NCBI RefSeq assembly: GCF_036226685.1
Contig: NZ_CP109009.1
Span: forward strand, 5,235,501 to 5,299,500
Length of the DNA: 64,000 nucleotides
Direction of reading: 5' to 3'
From: Streptomyces sp. NBC_00690
GTDB lineage: Bacteria; Actinomycetota; Actinomycetes; Streptomycetales; Streptomycetaceae
Shown piece by piece: positions 57,198 to 64,000 of this stretch. The stretch's first letter is position 1. Each line of letters starts with the position of its first letter. The translations under genes and the position numbers were made by a program. A model generated the notes under the pieces. That model searched no databases, was not told the DNA's origin, and saw nothing but the letters and a program-made list of their open reading frames with translations.

Positions 57198-58469
57198 CTA
57201 GGCGACCGAGGCGCTGTCGCTGCTTCCGGTGCAGGACTTATCGGGCTCCAACGCCCTTCGGACGCCTGCGGCAACGGCCGGGTGGACCGGGAGTGCGAGA
57301 TGGCCGACGCCGCTGATCTGCACATTCGTGGCCAGGAGATCGGGGTGGTCCAGACGTGCCGTCTCGACCGGAGTCATCAACTGGTCGAGATCGCTCCAGA
57401 AGCTTACAAATCGAGTGCGGCAGCCCGGTGCAGGTCGCCCCAGCTCCTCGATGACCGAGGACCCCGGGCGCATCTGCCGCACGATGGGGTGCGCGCTGGC
57501 GAGCGGGATGACGGTGGTGCCGGCATGGGGAGTGCCCAGGGTGACCAGAGTGCGGACGCGCAGGTCACCGCCGAGACACTGGGTGTAATAGCGGGCGATC
57601 AGCCCGCCGAGGCTATGGCCGACGATGTCGACCCTGGGCTGTCCCGTGCGTTCGCAGATCTCCTCGACGTGCCGGCCCAGGAGGTCGGCAGCGGCGCGGA
57701 TGTCACAGGTCAGCAGGGAGTAGTTCAGACATTCGAGATGGTGCCAACCATGCCGGGCGAGGGATCGCCGCAGCAGCACGAAGACCGACCGGTTGTCGGC
57801 GAAGCCGTGCAGCATGATGACGGGAGGGTGCTCCTGGTCGGGGCGCTCGGGCGGCTGGGTGGCAGTGGGGCTCTGTGGGCCGGTGTGGGTTCTGTTCCGG
57901 GGCTGGCGAGATGCCCGCTCGGGTGCGGGTGCGGGTGACGCGGTCCGGTTCGCTGCGCCGCTGCGCCGGTCCGGGTGAGGGGCTTGTTTCTGCCGTGCAC
58001 CCTGCCGTGCGCCCTGGCGCGGACGCGGAGCCTTACCGGCGTCGAGGGGGCGTGGGCGGTCGACTCGCAGGGTTCCTGGCCTGCTGTCCCTACTGTCCCT
58101 GCTGTCCCTGCTGTCCCCGGGTTTGTCCGTCCCGGTGTGGCGCGCCGTCGGCCGCTCGCCTTGTAGCTCGGAGGGGTCTTCATCGCAGGTGGTCGGGGGC
58201 TTCTGGGGTGAAGGGATGCCGCTGCGCTCGGGGGCGAAGCCGGAGGGGTAGAGCAGTGCGTGTCCGGCGAGGATGGCCAGCTCAAGGGCTGTCGCGCGGA
58301 GCACCGTGCCAGGGATGCGCAGGTCGCACAGGGAACGCAGCTGCTGGGCCGTGCGCAGGCTGACGGTGTGCAGATCCCAGCCGTTCATGCCCGGAGTCAG
58401 TGAAAGGCACTGGGGCAGCGGGGCCAGGCCGAGGCTCAGGCTGAGGGGGAAGAAGGGCAGGACCTGCAT
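57198..58469 (-). CDS. Alpha/beta hydrolase (lipase/esterase)
   Basis: The 423-residue protein has a hydrophobic N-terminal region (ATALELAILAGHALLYPSGF), a 110-residue Arg/Pro/Ser-rich low-complexity linker and a C-terminal hydrolase fold. The oxyanion segment is VIMLHGFADNRSVF, the nucleophile elbow VGHSLGG (Ser about 284) and the probable catalytic His is in ISGVGHLALPVHP. A lipase or thioesterase role is inferred. ATG 58469 has GGAGG 7-8 nt upstream; a longer frame to 58784 lacks support. The linker contains a 9-bp tandem repeat. Confidence 0.82.
   Translation of the reverse strand: MQVLPFFPLSLSLGLAPLPQCLSLTPGMNGWDLHTVSLRTAQQLRSLCDLRIPGTVLRATALELAILAGHALLYPSGFAPERSGIPSPQKPPTTCDEDPSELQGERPTARHTGTDKPGDSRDSRDSRDSRPGTLRVDRPRPLDAGKAPRPRQGARQGARQKQAPHPDRRSGAANRTASPAPAPERASRQPRNRTHTGPQSPTATQPPERPDQEHPPVIMLHGFADNRSVFVLLRRSLARHGWHHLECLNYSLLTCDIRAAADLLGRHVEEICERTGQPRVDIVGHSLGGLIARYYTQCLGGDLRVRTLVTLGTPHAGTTVIPLASAHPIVRQMRPGSSVIEELGRPAPGCRTRFVSFWSDLDQLMTPVETARLDHPDLLATNVQISGVGHLALPVHPAVAAGVRRALEPDKSCTGSSDSASVA
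58082..58117 (-). repeat. Four 9-bp tandem repeats in the hydrolase linker
   Basis: Four near-identical 9-bp units (58082-58117) encode an Asp-Ser-Arg repeat, a possible slippage-prone site. Confidence 0.7.
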
Positions 58470-58815
58470 GGGCCGACCTCCGTATGACATCCCGAAGGAC
58501 GGCATCGTCGCTCGGGATGCCCTCAGTGGGGCCTCCTCAGCGGCTTCCGCGAGCGCCGATGGCATCGGCGCTCGCCGAGGCGTGGGTGCCGGATCTCCGT
58601 GCCGTGCGGCTGACGGCAGGGCCATCCAGCGCTGAAGCGGCTCCCTTGCGCCGGCCTCGCCTTGGCTTGTCTGCCTGGAACAGCGGGTACGACGCATAGC
58701 GAACATGTCCCAGTGTGTGATTTCCCCCTCCCTGTTCACCGTGAAACGGCTAGCTGCGGGATGCTGGAGATAACGTTCGTTCACTTGCGGCGGAGTCGGC
58801 TATGTGGAGGCAGCG

Positions 58816-59229
58816 ATGGGTGTGACGGGTCCGATCCGCGTGGTGGTGGCCAAGCCGGGGCTCGACGGCCATGATCGCGGAGCCAAGGTGATCGCGCGGG
58901 CCCTGCGTGACGCCGGCATGGAAGTCATCTACACGGGCCTGCACCAGACGCCCGAACAGATCGTGGATACGGCAATTCAGGAGGACGCGGACGCCATCGG
59001 ACTCTCCATCCTCTCGGGTGCGCACAACACGCTCTTCGCCAAGGTGATCGCGCTGTTGAAGGAGCGGGAAGCGGAGGACATCAAGGTCTTCGGCGGCGGG
59101 ATCATCCCGGACGCCGACATCCCACCGCTGAAGGAGCTGGGGGTGGCGGAGATCTTCACGCCCGGTGCCACGACGACGTCCATCGTCGACTGGGTGAGGG
59201 CGAACGTCAGGGAACCCGCCGGCACCTGA
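58816..59229 (+). CDS. icmB: Isobutyryl-CoA mutase small (B12-binding) subunit
   Basis: The 137-residue protein is a stand-alone cobalamin-binding domain with the DGHDRG lower-ligand motif (DxHxxG with His at about 22), the SILSGAH loop and the [17 protein letters not shown] segment. It pairs with a separate catalytic subunit to isomerise isobutyryl-CoA and n-butyryl-CoA. Size and sequence match Streptomyces IcmB, and I recall icmB in this neighbourhood in S. coelicolor. The catalytic subunit gene is not in the window. ATG 58816 has GGAGG 5 nt upstream. Confidence 0.88.
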   Translation: MGVTGPIRVVVAKPGLDGHDRGAKVIARALRDAGMEVIYTGLHQTPEQIVDTAIQEDADAIGLSILSGAHNTLFAKVIALLKEREAEDIKVFGGGIIPDADIPPLKELGVAEIFTPGATTTSIVDWVRANVREPAGT

Positions 59230-59802
59230 ACCGTCCATCCGGGCAGCGGCACACCTGGCGCGCGATCCCGAACGGGGTGTGGGCGAGTCGGGTGAAGAGG
59301 GTCGAAGGGGGGCAATGTTCAGCCGTTCGGCCCAAACGAGCTGTGGGCATGGGCCGGGACATCTGCATGTGCGACGCCCCTGCCCCGGTGAGCCCGTGGC
59401 ATTGCCTTTGCTGCTGATTGCCCGAAAACGGCCTAGGTCTCGGGCGGGTACCCCCACTGGGGTATGGGCTTTATGGGTGGGAGTTCGCGGCGCCGCTGCT
59501 TCGGTGCACGGTGGCGGAGCGAAGCGAGAGCCGTGATCCACCCTAGGGCGAGGTGCGGATGAGCGCCGGGCTCCTCACCGAGGGCGGAGTGCACACCTCT
59601 CGCCATGTCGCCGTGCGCATAAGCGAGACTTTCGATTGCCCGATCTACGACCGCCCCGGAAGACCTCCGTGACAAAGAGGAGGGGACAGTCCCTCCCCGC
59701 CAGGCGGGGTGCTCTGCCAGGGCTTTGCCCGACCGACACCCTCCGGTTTGGCTACTGGCGTCCTGACGACGCGTACGCGTTGGGCCGGCGTGAGGGGGCT
59801 CT
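59230..59802. other. Intergenic region after icmB
   Basis: No gene is supported in about 570 bases. There are small symmetric sites: TACCCC/GGGGTA at 59449-59464 and a 7-bp palindrome CCCCGCC-A-GGCGGGG at 59695-59709. Confidence 0.5.
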
Positions 59803-59851
59803 GGCTGCCTTCCGATCCGGATCGGATCGGAAGCCGGGTCGGAAGGCAGCC
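59803..59851. terminator. Hairpin terminator downstream of the DUF5691-like gene
   Basis: A 13-bp perfect stem (59803-59815 with 59839-59851) with internal alternative pairing lies 14 bp past the stop of the minus-strand gene. Confidence 0.7.
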
Positions 59852-59865
59852 GGGAGCAGAAGCGA

Positions 59866-61515
59866 TCAGCGGGGGAGGGTCCCCGCCAACTCACCCTGCA
59901 TCGCTTCGCGCAGCCGCAAGGTGGAGACCAGCCGCTGGAACGCCTCCGACCAGTAGCTACCCGCGCCGGGAGACGCACCCTCGACCTCGGCCGGAGTGGC
60001 CGTCAGTAGATCGAGCCGGCCGGCCTCGACCGGGGCGAGGCAGCGCTCGGCCAGTCCCATCACCCCGCTGAAGCTCCATGGGTAACTCCCTGCCTCCCGA
60101 GCGATGTCGAGTGCATCCACCACCGAGTGCCCCAGCGGTTCCGACCACGGCACCGCACACACCCCCAGCAACTGGAACGCCTCCGACAGGCCGTGCGCGG
60201 CAATGAACCGCGCCACCCAGAGCGCCCGTTCGTCCTCGGGCAGAGAGGACAGCAGCTTGGCGCGCTCGGCCAGGGAGGACGTGCCCTGGCCCGACTCCGG
60301 CGGCGCGCCCGGTCTACCCAGCAGAGCACGGGCCCACTGGGCATCGCGCTGTCGTACCGCAGCCCTGCACCAGGCGGCGTGCAACTCCTCCCCCCAGCCG
60401 TCCGCCACGGGCAGGGTCACGATGTCCTGCGCCGAACGACCGTCGAACTGCTCCGTCCAGGCGGACAGTGGCGCGGACTCCACCAACTGCCCGAGCCACC
60501 ACGAACGCGCGCCGCGACCCGTCGGCGGGGCGGGCGCCACGCCGTCCCGCTGCATCTGCGCATCGCACTCGCGCGGAGCGGTCACCGCGATGGACGGCTT
60601 CCCGGCCACCAGCGCCGGACCGACGCAGGCCAGCGCACGCTTCGCCATGCGACCGGCAAGTGCGGACAGCGGCAGCGCGGACAACAGTTCCGCCGCCGTG
60701 GCCCGAACATTGCGGCTGCGGTCGGTGAGCGCCTGCTCCAAGAAGGGTTCGTCCGCCGGGGACAGGCCCGCACGCAGGGAGTCGAGGAACATCAACCGGT
60801 CCTCGGCCCGTTCTGTGGACCAGGTGCCGGCGAGCAGTGCCAACGCCCGGCTCGCGTCCCGCCCCCGCACCGCCGTCAGCAGGGCCACCCGCTCCGCGAA
60901 CAGGCCCTCGGCCCAGAGTTCGTGCACGGCATTCGAGTCGTCCACGTCGAACAACAGTGCACCACTGCCCGATGCCCCTCGGAGCGCGAACTTCCACTCC
61001 GGGTTGAGCCGTGCCAGCCACAGGCCCCGAGAGCCGACGAAGGTGAGGACCTGCGTCCGTAGATCCGTGCGGGCGCGCGCAGCGTCCAACAATGCGGGCA
61101 GCAGCGGCGCCGGGGCCTGGTAGCCGTGGTCGTTCGCCTTGGTCAGCCACTGGGGCAGCAGCTCCGTGAGGTCCGGTGCCGTTCCCCGACGGCCGCTCGA
61201 CGACGGAGCCGCCCGATCGGCCAACAGTTGCGCGAGCCGACGGCGCGCTGCCAACGGCGGTAGCGGTCTGCCGTCGAACGGAGCGGGCGCAGGTCGAGAG
61301 GCCGCTGCGGCGGGCACCAGACCCGCCCTACGACGCACGGTATGCACCACTGCCGCGTCCAGCAGTGTGATGGTGGCTTCCCTGCCGCGCGGGCGGACCA
61401 GCACGGGTGGTTGACGACGCTCGGTCCCCAGGAGGGCCGTGGTGACCAACTCCTCCCAGCGGGGGAGAGGGTCTTCGGTCCGATCGGTCTCGTTGCTGTT
61501 GCTCCTCAACGTCAC
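59866..61515 (-). CDS. DUF5691-like protein of a MoxR/SWIM cluster
   Basis: The 549-residue cytosolic protein looks like an all-helical repeat-type protein (PRWEELVTTALLGTERR at the start, DRSRNVRATAAELLSALPLSALA in the middle). It resembles the DUF5691 family that travels with SWIM-domain and MoxR genes. Its biochemical function is not known. GTG 61515 follows GGGAGGGG. The gene starts 11 bp after the SWIM gene stop, so the two are cotranscribed. Confidence 0.75.
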   Translation of the reverse strand: MTLRSNSNETDRTEDPLPRWEELVTTALLGTERRQPPVLVRPRGREATITLLDAAVVHTVRRRAGLVPAAAASRPAPAPFDGRPLPPLAARRRLAQLLADRAAPSSSGRRGTAPDLTELLPQWLTKANDHGYQAPAPLLPALLDAARARTDLRTQVLTFVGSRGLWLARLNPEWKFALRGASGSGALLFDVDDSNAVHELWAEGLFAERVALLTAVRGRDASRALALLAGTWSTERAEDRLMFLDSLRAGLSPADEPFLEQALTDRSRNVRATAAELLSALPLSALAGRMAKRALACVGPALVAGKPSIAVTAPRECDAQMQRDGVAPAPPTGRGARSWWLGQLVESAPLSAWTEQFDGRSAQDIVTLPVADGWGEELHAAWCRAAVRQRDAQWARALLGRPGAPPESGQGTSSLAERAKLLSSLPEDERALWVARFIAAHGLSEAFQLLGVCAVPWSEPLGHSVVDALDIAREAGSYPWSFSGVMGLAERCLAPVEAGRLDLLTATPAEVEGASPGAGSYWSEAFQRLVSTLRLREAMQGELAGTLPR

Positions 61516-61526
61516 ACCCCTCCCTC

Positions 61527-62864
61527 TCAGATCAGGACTACCGTCTCGAACGCACTCCCCGACCAGGCGGCGAGCGGGGTGACGCCGCGGTGGCCGCACT
61601 CGCCGAACACGGTGATCGGCCCGCCCCCGGACAGGGCCGCGAGCCGCCACAGCCCTGGCCGGGAGATGGCGGACGGGGCGATGGGCAGTGCGGAACCACC
61701 CTCCGCATCCGCCAGTTGCCAACCGTCCCCGTCGGGGACGGGAATCACGTCCGTCAAGGTCACCGGCCAGCTGTCGAGCCAGGGATCATCGCTCAAGGCG
61801 CGCCCGTACGCCTCGACGGCCGAGGCAACGGGGCCACCGGGCGGCGGGGAGCCCATCGGGACCGGTATCCCGAACTGGCCGCTGAGATCCGCGCGGAGCT
61901 GTCCCGCTCCCAGATGGGGAGTCAGCTCCGCGTCGATGACGGTCCCCACGGGGAGCGACAGTTGCGGAGCCCTGCCCGCAGCACCGAAGGAGAGAAGCAA
62001 GGCCATCTGTTGCGTTTCCCTTCCGTGCACCCATATACGGCGTGTGGTGATCTTCGCTTCGGCCCTGTCGTACTGGGACAGCACGGACCAGTGGTCCCGC
62101 ACCGGCTCTCCAGCGGCGGGTGAGGGAAGGCCGACCTTGGTCCGCACGGTGACGGCAAGCGGCTCCGGGAGCCGCTCGATCTCCAACCACGCCCGGTTCA
62201 ACAGATGGAGCATCGAACACTCCTCCAGCAGCCGCGCGGGCCAGCCGGGCCCCGAACCGGGAATCGCCCCCAACTCCCGCACCCGGGAGGCCAGCCCCGG
62301 CGCCTGCGCGTCCACCATGCGTGCAGCGGTCTCTTCCCAGAGGCCGTAACCCGCGCGCTCGGCCGTCGCCAGCCCACCGCGCAGCAGGTCGGTCAAGCGC
62401 TGTTCCAACTCCAGTGCTCCGGAAGTGATCCGCTCGGCCCGACGCGCCGCCCTGCGTCTGGCCGCCTCCGGATCCGCGACCTCCCCCGCTCGCGTCTCGC
62501 CGCTTCCCTGCTCCGCTCGACTCCGCCGCCCACTCAGCCACTGCTCGGCCCAGTCCGGCTCCGCGCTCGCCCGTACTGCCTCCTCGTCCGTGACCCACAG
62601 CAGAAGCAGCCCCAGCGCATGCTTGCAGGGGAACTTCCTGCTCGGACAACTGCACTTGTACGCGGGGCCCGTGATGTCCACGACCGTCTGGTAGGGCTTG
62701 CTCCCGCTGCCCTTGCACAGACCCCATATCGCTCCGGCTTCGCTCCGACCCGTGCCCGACCACTGGCCCGTTGTGCCGAGCCTGCTCCCCGCCTTCTGTG
62801 ATGTGGCGTCAGGAGCCAGTGCCAGGACCTGTTCCGATGTCCAGCGAACCCCCGTCTGATTCAT
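61527..62864 (-). CDS. SWIM zinc-finger protein
   Basis: The 445-residue protein has the SWIM motif CxCxnCxH (KCSCPSRKFPCKHALGLLLLW, about residues 70-90). SWIM domains bind zinc and nucleic acid or protein. A downstream region of unknown fold makes up most of the protein. It resembles the SWIM member of YehL/MoxR operons. ATG 62864 lacks a clear ribosome site, and TAACGT 7 nt before it suggests a leaderless transcript. It is divergent from the MoxR gene. Confidence 0.83.
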   Translation of the reverse strand: MNQTGVRWTSEQVLALAPDATSQKAGSRLGTTGQWSGTGRSEAGAIWGLCKGSGSKPYQTVVDITGPAYKCSCPSRKFPCKHALGLLLLWVTDEEAVRASAEPDWAEQWLSGRRSRAEQGSGETRAGEVADPEAARRRAARRAERITSGALELEQRLTDLLRGGLATAERAGYGLWEETAARMVDAQAPGLASRVRELGAIPGSGPGWPARLLEECSMLHLLNRAWLEIERLPEPLAVTVRTKVGLPSPAAGEPVRDHWSVLSQYDRAEAKITTRRIWVHGRETQQMALLLSFGAAGRAPQLSLPVGTVIDAELTPHLGAGQLRADLSGQFGIPVPMGSPPPGGPVASAVEAYGRALSDDPWLDSWPVTLTDVIPVPDGDGWQLADAEGGSALPIAPSAISRPGLWRLAALSGGGPITVFGECGHRGVTPLAAWSGSAFETVVLI

Positions 62865-62884
62865 GTCCACGACGTTAGCCCCCA

Positions 62885-62931
62885 CCACTGACAAACGGCT
62901 CTGACCTGCACTGACGGTTGACTGTCAGTGG
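62885..62931. promoter_or_regulatory. TGAC-repeat operator candidate in SWIM/MoxR divergent region
   Basis: CCACTGACA (62885-62893) and TGTCAGTGG (62923-62931) form a 9-bp inverted repeat around a second copy CACTGAC (62909-62915). That copy pairs with GTCAGTG (62924-62930) at 8-nt spacing. Confidence 0.5.
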
Positions 62932-62982
62932 TGTGGTGCAGGGTGGGAACCACATCGGATCGCACGATCTGGAGGGGGACAC

Positions 62983-64000
62983 ATGACCATGCCCGAGACC
63001 AGTTCCGGCATCGGCGCGGAGGCCGGCGCCGAGGTGCTGCGACCCCATGCCGAGGTGGCCTTCGCACAGGAGTTGGAGGCCCTCGCGGCGGCCGATGACC
63101 GACCGCGCCCCGTCAACTGGCGGCTCTCTCCCTGGGCGGTCGCCACGTATCTGCTGGGCGGCACCCTGCCGGACGGGACGGTGATCTCCCCCAAGTACGT
63201 GGGGCCCCGCAGGATCGTGGAGGTCGCCGTCACCACCCTCGCCACCGACCGTGCGCTGTTGCTCCTCGGGGTGCCGGGCACCGCGAAGACCTGGGTGTCC
63301 GAGCATCTGGCCGCCGCCGTCAGCGGGGACTCGACCCTGCTCGTGCAGGGCACGGCCGGCACCTCGGAGGAGGCCATCCGCTATGGGTGGAACTACGCGC
63401 GACTGCTGGCCCACGGTCCGAGTCGGGACGCTTTGGTGCCCAGCCCTGTGATGCGCGCGATGGCTGAGGGAATGACCGCCCGTGTGGAGGAACTGACCAG
63501 GGTCCCGGCCGATGTGCAGGACGCGCTCATCACGATCCTGTCGGAGAAGACCCTGCCGGTCCCCGAACTCGGGCAGGAGGTCCAGGCCGTCCGAGGGTTC
63601 AACCTCATCGCCACTGCCAATGACCGCGACCGTGGTGTCAACGACCTCTCCAGCGCCCTGCGTCGACGTTTCAACACGGTGGTACTGCCGCTGCCCGCGA
63701 CCACCGAAGCGGAGGTGGACATCGTCTCCCGTCGAGTCGATCAGCTCGGGCGTTCGCTCGACCTGCCCGACGCACCGGCGGGACTGGAGGAGATCCGGAG
63801 GGTGGTCACCGTGTTCAGGGAGCTCCGGGAGGGAGTCTCGTCCGACGGCCGCACCAAGATCAAGTCTCCGTCGGGGACGCTGTCCACCGCCGAAGCGATC
63901 TCCGTGGTGACCGGGGGGCTCGCCCTGGCCGCCCACTTCGGTGACGGCGTGCTGCGCCCCGCGGACATGGCGGCCGGAATCCTCGGTGCGGTGGTGCGCG
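62983..64000 (+). CDS. MoxR-family AAA+ ATPase, YehL type (cut by window edge)
   Basis: The first 339 residues of an AAA+ protein are visible; the rest lies beyond 64000. Walker A GVPGTAKT is clear. The Walker B region reads ARVEELTRVP, followed by VQDALITILSEKTLPVPELG and ATANDRDRGVNDLSSALRRRF (sensor 1 and Arg finger). This wording matches the YehL group of MoxR ATPases, which act as chaperone-like remodelers with VWA and SWIM partner proteins. ATG 62983 has GGAGGGGG upstream. Confidence 0.88.
   Translation, partial: MTMPETSSGIGAEAGAEVLRPHAEVAFAQELEALAAADDRPRPVNWRLSPWAVATYLLGGTLPDGTVISPKYVGPRRIVEVAVTTLATDRALLLLGVPGTAKTWVSEHLAAAVSGDSTLLVQGTAGTSEEAIRYGWNYARLLAHGPSRDALVPSPVMRAMAEGMTARVEELTRVPADVQDALITILSEKTLPVPELGQEVQAVRGFNLIATANDRDRGVNDLSSALRRRFNTVVLPLPATTEAEVDIVSRRVDQLGRSLDLPDAPAGLEEIRRVVTVFRELREGVSSDGRTKIKSPSGTLSTAEAISVVTGGLALAAHFGDGVLRPADMAAGILGAVVR

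Noticed and set aside
59433..59978. 181-codon minus-strand frame after icmB
   Set aside because: It overlaps the DUF5691-like gene end and terminator and looks like GC-bias noise.

Overview
The window looks like chromosomal core DNA of a Streptomyces or very close relative. GC content is very high with strongly GC-biased third codon positions, GTG starts are common, and the developmental regulators whiD and bldM sit divergently next to each other. Gene order matches what I recall of the Streptomyces coelicolor SCO4762-SCO4800 region (from memory, not a search). Part of the order (GroEL with a His-rich tail, a WhiB-like gene, a SigD-like ECF sigma factor, two guaB paralogues, a ChoD-like oxidase, guaA) also parallels the Mycobacterium tuberculosis groEL1-whiB3-sigD-guaB2-guaB3-choD-guaA region.

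Layout. 0-2.7 kb: groEL1, then a convergent SigJ/ECF41-type sigma gene. 2.9-6.3 kb: a minus-strand run of multicopper oxidase, short-chain dehydrogenase and 2-hydroxyacid dehydrogenase. 6.6-8.3 kb: divergent MOSC and LysR genes. 8.6-10.8 kb: whiD, bldM and an ECF sigma gene. 11.1-13.9 kb: guaB and guaB3. 14-17.5 kb: a nucleotide-sugar dehydrogenase lacking its catalytic Cys, then glpD. 17.7-27.4 kb: four tandem membrane Ser/Thr kinases, the second a pseudokinase split by a huge insertion. 27.7-31.3 kb: aldehyde dehydrogenase and GMC oxidoreductase. 31.4-34.6 kb: a sortase-anchored surface protein and two SUKH-like proteins. 35-38.4 kb: chorismate mutase, guaA, DoxX. 38.4-42 kb: a PspC/toastrack protein facing a PspC-histidine kinase/response regulator pair. 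42-46.6 kb: a small hypothetical gene and a very large HelD-like helicase. 46.7-49.7 kb: two NlpC/P60 wall hydrolases (the second behind a c-di-AMP riboswitch) around a small membrane protein. 50-57 kb: an ABC-F ATPase, PcrA helicase and an M23 peptidase. 57-59.2 kb: an alpha/beta hydrolase and icmB. 59.8-64 kb: DUF5691-like and SWIM genes divergent from a YehL-type MoxR ATPase that runs off the right edge.

Themes are purine synthesis (guaB, guaB3, guaA), sporulation control (whiD, bldM), envelope sensing (four kinases, the PspC system) and wall remodelling (P60, M23, sortase substrate). Most convergent junctions carry strong GC-rich hairpin terminators. No rRNA, tRNA, IS element, prophage or CRISPR array was seen. 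The least ordinary items are the pseudokinase with a split domain, the HelD-like protein whose C-terminus resembles a degenerate nuclease, two metabolic enzyme homologues missing the catalytic Cys (GuaB3 and the sugar dehydrogenase), and the MoxR/SWIM/DUF5691 locus.
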